NCBI RefSeq assembly: GCF_003614435.1
Contig: NZ_CP025546.1
Span: 372,001-436,000, forward strand
Direction of reading: 5' to 3'
DNA length: 64,000 nt
Source: Mycobacterium paragordonae
GTDB lineage: Bacteria; Actinomycetota; Actinomycetes; Mycobacteriales; Mycobacteriaceae
Each line of letters opens with the position of its first letter. The stretch's first letter is position 1. The translations under genes and the position numbers were made by a program. Below are positions 9,236 to 18,920 of this stretch, piece after piece. Below the pieces are notes generated by a model. It did no database searches. It worked only from the letters and a program-made list of their open reading frames with translations, and was not told where the DNA came from.

Positions 9236-11356
9236 ATCGGCATCAAATTCGGCGCCGGACGAGGACGTGGTCAGGGCGCGCTGACAGCGAAAACCGAGCC
9301 GGGCGGAAAGAATCCCGCACCGGCACGTTCTGCACCCAAATCGCGCTGGGTTGCTCCGTTACGGCGCGCCGGTCGGCTGGCGGCATGGGACCGGGGGGAC
9401 CGGCCTAGCGGCATTCCCGCGCTGGACGGCCTGCGTGCCATAGCCGTAGCTCTGGTTCTGGTCGGGCACGGCGGTGTTCCCGGCGTCAGCGGTGGGTTCA
9501 TCGGCGTCGACATCTTCTTCGTCCTCAGCGGATTCCTGATCACCTCGCTGTTGCTCGATGAATTGGGGCGCGCCGGTCGCATCGATCTCACCGGCTTCTG
9601 GATCCGGCGCGCTCGCCGCCTGCTGCCGGCGCTGGTGCTGATGGTGCTCACCGTGGGCGTGGCCCGCGAATTTCTGCCCTACCAGTCTCTCGACGGCCTG
9701 CGCGGCGACGCGATCGCCGCCTTCGCCTGGGTGGCCAACTGGCGATTCGTGGCTCAGAAGACCGACTACTTCACCCAGGGTGCGCCGTCGCCGCTGCAAC
9801 ACACCTGGTCCCTCGGGGTTGAGGAGCAGTACTACATCGTCTGGCCGGTGTTGCTGATCGCGGTCACGCTGTTGCTGGCCGCGCGGGCCCGGCGCTACTT
9901 CGCCAAGATCACCGTCGGCCATGTTCGATTGGCCGCCTTCGTCATTGCCACGTTCGGTGCGATGGCTTCGGCCGCTGCCGCCATCGTCTTCACCTCCGAC
10001 AGCACCCGCGACCGGATCTACTTCGGCACCGATACCCGCGCCCAGGCCCTGCTGGTAGGTGCCGCGGCATCGGCTCTGTTGGTCAGGGACTGGTCGGCGC
10101 TGAACCGGGGATGGTGTCTGATCCGGACCCGCTGGGGACGCCGCGTCGCGCGTGTCCTGCCGGTCGCCGGGCTGGCCGCGCTGGCGGCGTTGACTCATTA
10201 CGCCACCGGCAGCGCGGGCGAGTTCCGGCACGGTCTGCTCATCGTCGTGGCCGTTGCCGCAGTCCTGGTGGTTGCCCCGGTGGCACTCGAGCAGCGCGGA
10301 ATAGTGGCGCGCGCGTTGGCCTGGCGCCCGCTGGTGTGGCTCGGCGCAATCTCCTACGGCGTCTACCTCTGGCACTGGCCGATCTTCCTGGTGTTCAACG
10401 GCGAACGCACCGGATGGTCGGGGCTCGGCCTGTTCGCGGCCCGCTGCGCGTTGACGGTGGCGGTGGCCGGGGTGTCCTACTGGGCGATCGAACAACCCAT
10501 CCGGCGGTGGCGGCCGCAACGCGTGCCGCTGTTGCCGCTGGCCGCAGCGACCGTCGCCAGCGCCGCGGCGGCGACGATCATGGTGGTGCCGGTCGGAACC
10601 GGGCTCCACGAGGTGGGTCTACCGCCCGGCGTCTCTGCGGTCGCGGCGGTTTCCCCGTCGCCCCCCGCGGCAAACCTCCCCGCGCCAGGTCCGCGAGATC
10701 CCAACGCGCCGTTCACGGTTTCGGTATTCGGCGATTCGATCGGCTGGACGATGATGCACTACCTACCGGCCACGCCCGGATTCCGGTTCCTCGATCACAC
10801 CGTTATCGGATGCAGCCTGGTGCGCGGCACGCCATACCGCTACATCGGTCAGACCTTGGAGCAGCGCCCCGAATGCGACAGCTGGCCCGGACGCTGGGCC
10901 ACCCAGATCGCTGCCGACCGCCCAGATGTCGCGCTACTGGTCATCGGCCGCTGGGAGACGGTCGACCGGGTGAACGAGGGCAAGTGGACCCACATCGGCG
11001 ACCCGACGTTCGACGGCTACCTGAACTTCGAATTGAACCGGGCACTGGACATCGTGGGATCGACCGGAGTGCGGGTGCTGGTCGCCACCGTGCCCTACAG
11101 TCGCGGCGGCGAGAAGCCCGACGGACGGTTGTACCCCGAGGATCAGCCCGATCGGGTGAACCAGTGGAACACCATGATGCGCAACGCAATTGGTCAGCGT
11201 CCGAACGTCGGCATCGTCGACCTCAACAAAAAGCTCTGCCCGGACGGCGTTTACACCGCCAAGGTGGACGGCATCAAGGTGCGCAGCGACGGCGTGCACC
11301 TCACCCCGGAAGGGGTCAAGTGGCTGTTGCCGTGGCTGGAGGAGTCGGTCCGCTAG
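9236..11356 (+). CDS. OafA/YrhL-type membrane acyltransferase with C-terminal SGNH domain (Rv0111-like)
   Basis: The N-terminal acyltransferase-3 domain has PALDGLRAIAV, GGFIGVDIFFVLSGFLI and the RRLLPAL segment, then about ten membrane helices up to roughly residue 450. It is followed by an extracytoplasmic SGNH esterase-like domain with FGDSIGW and SDGVHLTPEG. Such proteins move acyl groups onto envelope glycans. The start is a puzzle. The frame is open from 9203, and the conserved domain begins near 9412, but no ATG, GTG or TTG occurs in frame before 9551, which is inside the domain. A strong AGGAGG sits at 9219-9224, and the nearest plausible codons are ATC at 9236 (used here) or CTG at 9281. 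Sequencing error or a non-canonical start are both possible. The tail overlaps the convergent methyltransferase by 4 nt. Confidence 0.75.
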   Translation: MGIKFGAGRGRGQGALTAKTEPGGKNPAPARSAPKSRWVAPLRRAGRLAAWDRGDRPSGIPALDGLRAIAVALVLVGHGGVPGVSGGFIGVDIFFVLSGFLITSLLLDELGRAGRIDLTGFWIRRARRLLPALVLMVLTVGVAREFLPYQSLDGLRGDAIAAFAWVANWRFVAQKTDYFTQGAPSPLQHTWSLGVEEQYYIVWPVLLIAVTLLLAARARRYFAKITVGHVRLAAFVIATFGAMASAAAAIVFTSDSTRDRIYFGTDTRAQALLVGAAASALLVRDWSALNRGWCLIRTRWGRRVARVLPVAGLAALAALTHYATGSAGEFRHGLLIVVAVAAVLVVAPVALEQRGIVARALAWRPLVWLGAISYGVYLWHWPIFLVFNGERTGWSGLGLFAARCALTVAVAGVSYWAIEQPIRRWRPQRVPLLPLAAATVASAAAATIMVVPVGTGLHEVGLPPGVSAVAAVSPSPPAANLPAPGPRDPNAPFTVSVFGDSIGWTMMHYLPATPGFRFLDHTVIGCSLVRGTPYRYIGQTLEQRPECDSWPGRWATQIAADRPDVALLVIGRWETVDRVNEGKWTHIGDPTFDGYLNFELNRALDIVGSTGVRVLVATVPYSRGGEKPDGRLYPEDQPDRVNQWNTMMRNAIGQRPNVGIVDLNKKLCPDGVYTAKVDGIKVRSDGVHLTPEGVKWLLPWLEESVR

Positions 11357-12009
11357 CCGGTCCAGCAGCTGAGTTCCATGCTGTCGGTTGCCCGCACCGG
11401 GAAATTGAAGCTCACGAAACCGTTGCCCGGGTCTCGCACGTAGTCCAGATACGGCCGCAGATCCGGCGATTCGGTGTTATCGGCGACCACCACCGCGCCG
11501 GACGACAATGCCGGCTGCAGGAGTTCGATCACCGGCAGGTACAGGTCTTTCCATCCGTCGAGCAGGACGAAATTCACCGGACGATCCAGCCCGGCCAGAG
11601 TGGACAGCGCGTCTCCGGCCAACACGGTGATCACGTCGTCCAGGCCGACCTCGGCGAAGGTTTGTTTCGCCGCAGCGATTTTGGTGTCGCTGAGCTCGGT
11701 GGTCACCACGTGTCCGATGCCGTTGTCCCGCACCGCCGCCGCCAGGTGTATCGCTGAAATGCCGAATGACATACCGAATTCCACCACCGTTTCCGGGCGG
11801 GTCGCCCGCACCAGCGCATACAGCAGTTGGCCGGCCTCCGGCGTCACCGGGATGAAGAACTCGCTCATCGCCGCGGTGCGCTCGACTGCCGTCATCGGCC
11901 GGTCGAAATCTGCACGCCTTTCTTGCAATAGCGACATCTGGTCCTGGGAGGCGGTGTACATCCGCTCGAGCGTCGAAGCGACCCGGGAGTCCTGGAGAGT
12001 GTTTGCCAT
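11353..12009 (-). CDS. Class I SAM-dependent O-methyltransferase
   Basis: A 218-aa protein from ATG 12009 (MANTLQDSRV). It carries motif I, VVEFGMSFGISAIHLA, and an acidic post-I loop TTELSD, then GDALSTL and FVLLDGWKD. This is the arrangement of the Methyltransf_24/catechol O-methyltransferase-like family. The substrate is not evident. An in-frame extension to 12111 would enter the riboswitch region and carries a low-complexity basic N terminus, so it is rejected. It is convergent with the acyltransferase and divergent from the M-box transcript. Confidence 0.8.
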   Translation of the reverse strand: MANTLQDSRVASTLERMYTASQDQMSLLQERRADFDRPMTAVERTAAMSEFFIPVTPEAGQLLYALVRATRPETVVEFGMSFGISAIHLAAAVRDNGIGHVVTTELSDTKIAAAKQTFAEVGLDDVITVLAGDALSTLAGLDRPVNFVLLDGWKDLYLPVIELLQPALSSGAVVVADNTESPDLRPYLDYVRDPGNGFVSFNFPVRATDSMELSCWTG

Positions 12010-12085
12010 ACCGCCGACATTAGGCGCTCCCGGACGACCGCGTTTGACGTGCTGCGATCCCAGTGCCAACATGGGAGGCTGCAAG

Positions 12086-12255
12086 CACCTCGGTAGGTGA
12101 GGCGTCTGCACGGATACAGGCCACTGACCCCGAACGTCGAAAGACGCCCCGGGTCAGGACAGCTCTTCCCGGCTTAAGGGTTGAGCCCAAGTGGCTTCCG
12201 GTCTCCCGGCCGGATACGCCGTGCAGTGCCAAAGCTCCGACGAGAGGGGTGCGCC
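12086..12255 (+). ncRNA. M-box (ykoK) magnesium riboswitch
   Basis: The segment shows, in order, the conserved M-box blocks: GGTAGGTGAGGCGTC at about 12092, GTCGAAAGACGCC at about 12136, GGCTTAAGGGTTGAGCCC at about 12171, AAGTGGCTT, then GTGCCAAAGCTCCGACGAGAG near 12228-12245. These match the known Mg2+-sensing leader RNA that shuts off Mg2+ transporter genes when Mg2+ is plentiful. It lies about 100 nt upstream of the first of two small ORFs and 360 nt upstream of the Nramp-related transporter. A small GAGCC-GGTCG-GGCTC hairpin at 12457-12471, between the two small ORFs, could be part of the expression platform. No T-rich terminator is visible, so Rho-dependent control is possible. Confidence 0.9.
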
Positions 12256-12352
12256 CGACGACCATGTCGGGCATTCGCTTCTCTCGTTGGTGCTTCTCTC
12301 TGTGGTGGAGTGGTGACACCCGCGCGTGTCCCGGCTGTGAGGAGGTGAGGGC

Positions 12353-12433
12353 GTGATGAGTACTAGTCCAGGCGATAGTCCGTATCTGAAATCCATCCTG
12401 TCCCGATCCGGCTCCGGCATGTCCGCCGGCTGA
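12353..12433 (+). CDS. Small leader ORF downstream of the M-box
   Basis: A 26-codon ORF with tandem starts GTG 12353 and ATG 12356, preceded by AGGAGG at 12340-12345 (7 nt from the GTG). The product is short and Ser/Gly-rich, with SPYLKSIL in the middle and GSGMSAG at the end. It could be a genuine microprotein or a leader peptide whose translation tunes transcription into the transporter gene. No recognised family. The strong Shine-Dalgarno sequence and its placement right after the riboswitch are the main evidence. Confidence 0.5.
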   Translation: MMSTSPGDSPYLKSILSRSGSGMSAG

Positions 12434-12490
12434 CGCCGCGCTGCGCTGCTTGACGCGAGCCGGTCGGGCTCTGAAGTCAGGAGTAGTGCA

Positions 12491-12613
12491 ATGACCAGGA
12501 TCACCTCTGTTTTCCGGCGCTGCGCGCACATGTTCAAGACCTCGCTGCACATGACCGCGCAAGAGCGAGCCGACGCCTACGTGGGACGCAGCCCCATCGC
12601 GGTGCTGGCATGA
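12491..12613 (+). CDS. Small basic protein translationally coupled to the Mg2+ transporter
   Basis: A 40-aa ORF with its own Shine-Dalgarno (AGGAG 12479-12483, 7-nt spacer). Its TGA overlaps the transporter ATG as ATGA at 12610-12613. The product is basic in the first half, with FRRCAHMFKTSLHMTAQERA, and ends SPIAVLA. The transporter itself lacks a visible ribosome binding site, so translation of this ORF probably delivers ribosomes to it. No family was recognised. A regulatory or accessory role for Mg2+ uptake is inferred from position only. Confidence 0.6.
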   Translation: MTRITSVFRRCAHMFKTSLHMTAQERADAYVGRSPIAVLA

Positions 12614-14250
12614 CCTCGATCTCCACCCACCCGTCAGCGCTGCCGGCGGCACCCGAGCCGGTGGTGCTGGATGGTGCGCACGTCGGGGACATCGTCGGTG
12701 CCTTCGGCCGCATCGGCCGTGACGGCGACGTGGGCGGACGATGGCGCCGGTTGCGTACCCTGCTCGTCATCAGTGGTCCCGGCCTGATCGCGATGGTCGG
12801 CGACAACGACGCCGGCGGCGTCGCGACCTACGCGCAGGCCGGGCAGAACTACGGGATGGCCCTGCTGTGGACGCTGGCACTGATGGTCCCCGTGTTGTAC
12901 GTCAACCAGGAGATGGCGCTGCGGCTGGGTGTGGTGACCCGAGTTGGGCACGCCCGGTTGATCTTTGAGCGATTCGGCAAGTTCTGGGGCGCGTTCAGCG
13001 TCGGTGATCTGCTGCTGCTCAATGCACTGACGATCGTCACCGAGTTCATCGGGGTGTCCCTGGCGCTCGGGTTTCTGGGTTGCCCGAGGGCCGTCGCGAT
13101 CCCGGCGGCCGCCGTGCTGCTGTTCGCGGTGGTGGCCGGCGGCTCGTTCCGGCGCTGGGAGGCGCTGATGTTCCTCCTGATCGCGGTGAACGTGGTGATC
13201 ATCCCGATGGCGCTGCTCGTCCATCCGACCTGGACCGCCACGGTCGACGGGCTGGTGCCGCAGTTTCCGGGCGGGCTCAACTCCACGGTGCTGCTGCTGG
13301 TCGTCGCCATCGTGGGCACCACCGTGGCGCCCTGGCAGCTGTACTTCCAGCAGTCCAATGTGGTGGATAAGCGCATCACCACGCGCTGGATCCCTTATGC
13401 GCGTGCCGATTTGGCGCTGGGCATCGTCATTGTCGTGGTAGGTGCGACGGCGCTGATGGCCGTGACCGCGTTCGGCTTGGCGGGAACCGCCGATGCCGGC
13501 AACTTCACCGACGCGGGTGCCGTGGCCGCCGGTTTGGCAACCCACAGAGGCCGGACCGTCGGGATCCTGTTCGCGATCGTGCTGCTGGACGCATCGCTGA
13601 TCGGCGCCAACGCCATCGGTCTGGCCACCACGTACGCCGTCGGTGACGCCCTGGGCAAGCGGCATTCGTTGCATTGGAAAATCACCGAGGCTCCCTGGTT
13701 TTACGGCGGCTACGCGCTGCTGCTCGCGGTTTCGGCTGCCGTCGCGTTCAGTCCCGACCACGTGTTGGGGTTGATCACGCAAGGTGTGCAGGCGCTGGCG
13801 GGCGTGGTGCTGCCTTCGGCAACGGTCTTCCTGGTGCTGCTGTGCAATGACCGCGCGCTGCTCGGGCCGTGGTCGAACACGTTGCGCCAGAACATCGTTG
13901 CGTGGACGATCGTGTGGAGCCTGGTGCTGTTGTCGCTCGCGTTGACGGCGGCGACCCTGTTTCCGCGCTTGTCGACGACAACCATCGGCATCGGCTTGGG
14001 GGCCGGGCTGTTGCTCGGCGTCGTAGTCGGTGCCGTCGGGGTCCTGACGAACCGGCGGGACCGCGCTCCACGGCTGACTCGCGCCGAGCGTGTACGGCAC
14101 CTGAATGATTGGCACACAACGAATCTTGCCGCGCTCGAACGTCCGGTGATGTCGCCGACGCGGCGCGCCGGCCTGTTCACCCTGCGGGCCTATCTGGTGG
14201 TGGCGGTTGTGCTGGTGGTGGTCAAGATCGTGCAGACCGGCCTGGGATGA
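12610..14250 (+). CDS. Nramp-related magnesium transporter (NRMT-like, SLC11 family)
   Basis: A 546-aa polytopic membrane protein of the Nramp fold. In canonical Mn/Fe Nramps, TM1 has DPGN and TM6 has MPHN. Here they are DNDAGG at residues 65-70 and APWQ at 240-243, so the soft-metal-binding methionine is lost. That change is characteristic of Nramp-related Mg2+ transporters. The upstream M-box riboswitch independently supports Mg2+ as the substrate. The soluble N terminus (about 48 aa) is Ala/Pro-rich. The start overlaps the preceding 40-aa ORF. The 3' end overlaps the convergent carboxylic acid reductase by 29 nt. Confidence 0.85.
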   Translation: MTSISTHPSALPAAPEPVVLDGAHVGDIVGAFGRIGRDGDVGGRWRRLRTLLVISGPGLIAMVGDNDAGGVATYAQAGQNYGMALLWTLALMVPVLYVNQEMALRLGVVTRVGHARLIFERFGKFWGAFSVGDLLLLNALTIVTEFIGVSLALGFLGCPRAVAIPAAAVLLFAVVAGGSFRRWEALMFLLIAVNVVIIPMALLVHPTWTATVDGLVPQFPGGLNSTVLLLVVAIVGTTVAPWQLYFQQSNVVDKRITTRWIPYARADLALGIVIVVVGATALMAVTAFGLAGTADAGNFTDAGAVAAGLATHRGRTVGILFAIVLLDASLIGANAIGLATTYAVGDALGKRHSLHWKITEAPWFYGGYALLLAVSAAVAFSPDHVLGLITQGVQALAGVVLPSATVFLVLLCNDRALLGPWSNTLRQNIVAWTIVWSLVLLSLALTAATLFPRLSTTTIGIGLGAGLLLGVVVGAVGVLTNRRDRAPRLTRAERVRHLNDWHTTNLAALERPVMSPTRRAGLFTLRAYLVVAVVLVVVKIVQTGLG

Positions 14251-17200
14251 CGTCGAGCAATTGCAGGTCGGCGACGTACTTGTCGATCAGCGTCGCCGAC
14301 AGGTGCGGAATGTCGTTGTCGACACCGATTTTCGCGTTGCGCACGGCGCCACGGAACACCTCCGTGGGCGCCGGCGCACCGGGTAGCGCATCCTGCGGTA
14401 TGCGGTAGGCGTCCAGGAGCGGCAGCAACGAGTATTGACGTTGCTTGTCCGGCAAGGCACGCAGCGCGGTCTCGAAACGCCCCAGCCACTCGTCGTAGTC
14501 CGCAATCCGATGTATGTCGTTGCCGGCGTCGATCAGCCAGTCCACGAACACGTCCAGGGAGATGCCGTCGTCGTGCGGGTTCATCACATCGAAGGAACGG
14601 AACACCGGGGCGGTTTCGGTCGCCGTCAGCTCACCCAGCGTGGCGACGGCTTCGGCGACGAAATCGGCGGGCAGCCCGTCGTAGTGGGCTCGGGGGCGGC
14701 TGCCGTCCGCCCGGTAGAAGCTGTCGGGCGCGATACCGGCGACGAGCAGGCTGAAGATCAATCGTGTGAACGCATCTGGGACATTGAGCTGACCGGCGAA
14801 GTAGCTGTGGGCGAGAATCATGTCGGAACGGAACACGGCAACCGGCAGGCCGCACAGGTCGTGTGCGTAACGCAACAGCACCTCACCCGCCCACTTGCTG
14901 TTCGCATACCCGTTGGCGTAGCTGTCGTCGACGGGGCGGGTGGGGCTGACGGCACGGATATCGCCGTCTTCGGTGAACGCGTCGACGGACATGGCGACCG
15001 CCACGGTCGACAGGTAAGTGATCGGTTTGACGCGTCCGCTGATGGCGAGCCGGATCAGCTCGGCGGTACCCACCACGTTCGGCCCGAACAACTGGTCATA
15101 GGGCAGGACGTGGTTGACCAGCGCCGCCGGATGCACGATCAGATCGACGCGCTGCGCCAGCTGATGCCAAATCTCCTCGCTGAGACCGAGATTCGGCTCA
15201 CCGATGTCGCCGACGATGACCTCGAGGTGGTCAGCGGCCAAGGTCTGGAACCGCTGCAGCAGCTGCGGGTCGCCGGAGTGGAAGACGTCTTCGAGGCGCC
15301 GGTAGGCGGCCTCCGGGTCCGTGCCGCGCACCAGGCACAGCAGACGTCCGCCGGTTTCATTGAGCCGCTCCAGCCATTCGAGTGCGAGGAAGCGGCCGAG
15401 ATAGCCGTTGGCGCCGGTCAATAGCACCGTCCGCGGTGTCCCCGTCGTCCGGGGTAGCGACGCCGCGGCGGACAGGGTGGCGGCATCGATGAACTTGTCC
15501 AGTGTCAGGTCGGCCGCGCGGACCTGGGACGCGCCGCGGCCGTGCACGGTGGTAAACGACGGACGTTGGGAACCGGATTCGCGGCCCGCCTCGATGTGGT
15601 CCGCGATGAGTCGCAGCGAGCTGGTGGGCCCGATGATCAGCGCCACGGGTACCTCGACGTCGAAGATGTCCTGCAGCAGGTTGGCGAAAGTCAGCGCGGA
15701 CAGGGAATCTCCGCCGAGATCCATGAAGTGTTCAGCCGGATCCGGAGCTCCACCGACCAGACCTAGCAGTGCTTCGGCGGCGTGCGCCACCGTGTCGATG
15801 ACGGGCCGATCCGCCGCGCCGTGCCGTAGCGAACGCAGTTGCGCGTCCCGGGTGTCGGCCAGCTGTGCGTAGAGCTGCTCCAGCTCGTCGCCGTAGCGCT
15901 CTTTGAGCTTCGGCCGCAACAGCTTTCCCACGCCGGACAGCAGCCCGTTGTCGGTGCTGAACGGCTCACGCTCGATCAGGAACTCCGCGGGCACCTCGTA
16001 TGACTGCAGCTCGGCGAGTTTGGCTGTCTGGCGCAGGGATTCGCTCAGCGCCGCTCTGATGGCGGCGTCGTCGTCCGGAAACCGGCCGAGTGCCTCGTCG
16101 GTCGGCACGACAACGGCGAGAAGATAGGGACGTTCGCTGTTGCCGTAGACGAAGATCTGCCGGATCAGGGGGGCGGTGGCGAAGATCGCCTCCAGGCGGG
16201 CCACTGCGACGAACTCGCCCTGCGCCAGCTTCAGCACGTTGTTGCGCCGGTCGACATAGGTGAGTCGGTCGGGCCCGATCTGTGCCATCACGTCACCGGT
16301 GCGGTAGTAGCCCTCGGAGTCGAAGGCGGCGGCTGTGACATCGGGACGCTGGTAGTAGCCCGACATGGCGGTCGCCGACTTCACCAGCAATTCACCACGC
16401 GGATAAGGCCTGTCGGTGCGGAAGTAGCCGAGTTCCGGAACGTCGACGAGCTTGTAGTCGATCACCGGCGGTTTCGTCACGAGGCCGTCCTTGGTGACCA
16501 TGCCGACCTCGGTCAGGCCGTAGCCGTCCAGAAGATGTACGCCCAAACAGGTTTCGACGAATGTTTTCATCTCGGCGGCCAGCGGCGCGGTGCCGGTGAA
16601 GCTGGTGAGGACGCGTCCACCGAGCACCTGCTCGCGCAGTTCGACGTGTGCCTGCGCCTCAGCCTCGGCGACGGACATGCCGTCGAAGACGCGACGGTCG
16701 ACCGCGCTCTGGTAGCGCTGGTACAGCATCTCCGCCACTCGGGGCACCAGGCCCATCTCGGTGGGCCGCACCAGATTCCAGTCCTCGAACAGGGTGGACA
16801 GATCACTCTCCGGCACGAAATAGCTGGTGCCGCCGGCCTGGAATGCGGTGGACAGCGGGATCCGGCCCCCGAGGTGGTTCAGCGGCATGAAGTTCACGTT
16901 GAACACCGGCACGTCCTCGCGGTCCGGCATCAACTCGTTGGTCCATATCTTCGCCACCATGCGCTCGGAATACATTGCGCCCTTGGGTAATCCGGTGCTG
17001 CCGGAGGTGTACATGATCATGGCCAACCGCTGGTCGTCACCGCCGGTGTACGTCGGTTCGGGCGGCAGGGTTCGACCGCGGGCGATGACGTCGTCCAGGG
17101 TCTCGATGTGCACCGTCATCCCGGCGGCGGCCAGCTTCTGTTGCGCCCGGGCCAGACTTTCGCGCTGGTCGTCGATCTCGGGTCGGTAGTCGAAAACCAC

Positions 17201-17752
17201 GAGCCGGCACACCGAATCGGCGCCTATCGCGGCGTCCACCGCCAGGTCGAGGTAGTCGGCGCCGGCGGCGAGGATCTGCGGTTGTACCTCGGCGAGAATG
17301 GGCTGCAACCGCGAGGCTGTGGTGTTGTGCTGCAGCGGCACCGCGACCAGTCCGAGGTATCCACTGACCAGGTCGATGGTCAGGTAGTCCACGCTCGCGA
17401 AACCGACTGTGGCCACGAAGTCGCCCGCTGCGGCCGGGTTCTCGGGGTCGCCTCGCCAGGCGGCGGCGATGGCCGCAACGTTGGACCACAGTTCGCGGTA
17501 GGTGATGGTGTCAAACCGGGGCAGCAAGGTGCCGACGGTGCGGCCGGTTTCGGGATCGTTCGTCAGTCCGCGTGCCCGCCAGCCCATCGCGGGACGGTCG
17601 GCGTAACCCCGCACCAGCGTCTCGATCACCTGCGGCAGCCGCAGCCCGGGTTGCCGCGCGGCGGCCCGGACGGCGGCATCGGGTCGGGCCTGCCGGAACT
17701 GGTCGTCCTCGGCGAACAACTGGGCGAGGCGTTCCTCGTGCGGACTGCTCAT
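14222..17752 (-). CDS. car: Carboxylic acid reductase (adenylation-PCP-thioester reductase, FadD9-like)
   Basis: A 1176-aa three-domain enzyme that reduces carboxylic acids to aldehydes with ATP and NADPH. The adenylation domain (about 1-640) has [25 protein letters not shown] and YRTGDV. The carrier domain (about 650-735) has [10 protein letters not shown], whose Ser must be phosphopantetheinylated. The reductase domain (about 765-1176) has [18 protein letters not shown] and the SDR-type [10 protein letters not shown]. The length is that of mycobacterial and Nocardia CAR. The start at ATG 17752 ([13 protein letters not shown]) matches the family; the extension to 17839 is spurious. No phosphopantetheinyl transferase lies nearby. 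In M. tuberculosis the homologue fadD9 is elsewhere. Confidence 0.93.
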   Translation of the reverse strand: MSSPHEERLAQLFAEDDQFRQARPDAAVRAAARQPGLRLPQVIETLVRGYADRPAMGWRARGLTNDPETGRTVGTLLPRFDTITYRELWSNVAAIAAAWRGDPENPAAAGDFVATVGFASVDYLTIDLVSGYLGLVAVPLQHNTTASRLQPILAEVQPQILAAGADYLDLAVDAAIGADSVCRLVVFDYRPEIDDQRESLARAQQKLAAAGMTVHIETLDDVIARGRTLPPEPTYTGGDDQRLAMIMYTSGSTGLPKGAMYSERMVAKIWTNELMPDREDVPVFNVNFMPLNHLGGRIPLSTAFQAGGTSYFVPESDLSTLFEDWNLVRPTEMGLVPRVAEMLYQRYQSAVDRRVFDGMSVAEAEAQAHVELREQVLGGRVLTSFTGTAPLAAEMKTFVETCLGVHLLDGYGLTEVGMVTKDGLVTKPPVIDYKLVDVPELGYFRTDRPYPRGELLVKSATAMSGYYQRPDVTAAAFDSEGYYRTGDVMAQIGPDRLTYVDRRNNVLKLAQGEFVAVARLEAIFATAPLIRQIFVYGNSERPYLLAVVVPTDEALGRFPDDDAAIRAALSESLRQTAKLAELQSYEVPAEFLIEREPFSTDNGLLSGVGKLLRPKLKERYGDELEQLYAQLADTRDAQLRSLRHGAADRPVIDTVAHAAEALLGLVGGAPDPAEHFMDLGGDSLSALTFANLLQDIFDVEVPVALIIGPTSSLRLIADHIEAGRESGSQRPSFTTVHGRGASQVRAADLTLDKFIDAATLSAAASLPRTTGTPRTVLLTGANGYLGRFLALEWLERLNETGGRLLCLVRGTDPEAAYRRLEDVFHSGDPQLLQRFQTLAADHLEVIVGDIGEPNLGLSEEIWHQLAQRVDLIVHPAALVNHVLPYDQLFGPNVVGTAELIRLAISGRVKPITYLSTVAVAMSVDAFTEDGDIRAVSPTRPVDDSYANGYANSKWAGEVLLRYAHDLCGLPVAVFRSDMILAHSYFAGQLNVPDAFTRLIFSLLVAGIAPDSFYRADGSRPRAHYDGLPADFVAEAVATLGELTATETAPVFRSFDVMNPHDDGISLDVFVDWLIDAGNDIHRIADYDEWLGRFETALRALPDKQRQYSLLPLLDAYRIPQDALPGAPAPTEVFRGAVRNAKIGVDNDIPHLSATLIDKYVADLQLLDVIPGRSARS

Positions 17753-17882
17753 GGTCAGCCTTTCGTTCCGGACACTCCCAAGGGGCAACCGGCGGACTGC
17801 TGACCATCTTCCGTCCCGCGAGTGTGACCGTCGCCACACTAAGGGCGGGAACCAGAACCAGGCCCGGATCAGGCGACGAGGA

Positions 17883-18728
17883 TCAAGCTACGACGTCGAT
17901 CGGATCGCCGATGTTCACCTGGTTGAAGTACCAGGCGGCGTTGTCCGGGCTCAGGTTGATGCAGCCATGGCTGACATTGGCGTAGCCCTGCGAATTCACC
18001 GACCACGGCGCCGAATGTACGTACACGCCACTCGATGTGACGCGCACCGCGTACTGCGCGGTGATCAGGTATCCGTCCGAGGAGTTCAGCGGGATACCGA
18101 TGGTCCGCGAGTCCATCACGACGGTGCGCTCCTTCGACATGGCGTTGAAGTTGCCGATCGGCGTGGGGCGGCTCGGCTTGCCCATCGAGGCCGGCATGGT
18201 GCGCAGCACCTCGCCGTTGCGGCTGACGGTGAACGTGTGAGCGGAGATGCTGGCAACACCCCTTGTCCCAGGGCCGGTTTCAAATTCGCGCGTCCCGCCC
18301 GGCTGGACGGGGGCCGGTGTGAGGGTGCCAGGCTCGGCAGGGACAGGCGCGGGGGCGGGGTCAACAGGGCCTTCCGGGTCGTCCAGCGCCTGGACTCCGA
18401 CCGAGACATGCGTATTGGGTGGCCAGTACCCGTCCGGAACCCATTGCACGACGTTGCTGTTCGTCCACTCATAGTGTCCGGGGGTATGGCTCGGCGAGGT
18501 GACGTGGATGGCCCGCTCGGCGGCGCGGCGATTGCTGACAGGCGCGGTGAAGGTCACCACCACGGGGTGCGCGATACCGACCACGGCGCCATTAGCCGGC
18601 AGGATGGAAGCCAGTCCGGGAACGGGCCCGGGTGCCGAGATAGCGGCAGTGCTGGTAGCGGCTGACCCGGTCACGGCCATCAGCGCGCTCGCCACCACAA
18701 CAAACAGATTACGAACCGCTCGACGCAT
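17883..18728 (-). CDS. ldtA: L,D-transpeptidase LdtA/LdtMt1-like (Rv0116c)
   Basis: A 281-aa exported enzyme that makes 3-3 peptidoglycan cross-links. It has a signal peptide at about 1-29 and an Ig-like domain at about 35-113 ([16 protein letters not shown]). A long Pro/Ala/Gly-rich linker spans about 117-156. The YkuD catalytic domain follows, with His238 in VYVHSAPW and SHGC at 253-256 (nucleophile Cys256). The start at ATG 18728 has GGAGGG 9 nt upstream; a longer start at 18761 is less likely. The linker between the Ig and catalytic domains appears longer than in the M. tuberculosis enzyme. It is divergent from oxyS. Confidence 0.92.
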   Translation of the reverse strand: MRRAVRNLFVVVASALMAVTGSAATSTAAISAPGPVPGLASILPANGAVVGIAHPVVVTFTAPVSNRRAAERAIHVTSPSHTPGHYEWTNSNVVQWVPDGYWPPNTHVSVGVQALDDPEGPVDPAPAPVPAEPGTLTPAPVQPGGTREFETGPGTRGVASISAHTFTVSRNGEVLRTMPASMGKPSRPTPIGNFNAMSKERTVVMDSRTIGIPLNSSDGYLITAQYAVRVTSSGVYVHSAPWSVNSQGYANVSHGCINLSPDNAAWYFNQVNIGDPIDVVA

Positions 18729-18920
18729 GGCCTTCACCCTCCGGGACGGTGCGATAAACACGACTCCTCATCCTAGTGGTTATCCGGCGGACGGGGGCCA
18801 TAGCAAACAATTCCAGCCCAATTCCGGCATAGCCGGGGTGCCGCGAACACATCAGACTGGTCTGCCCGGGGTGGACGCGTTAGCCTCAGCGGGTCGTGCC
18901 CACGGCCCCAGGAGGTGCGG

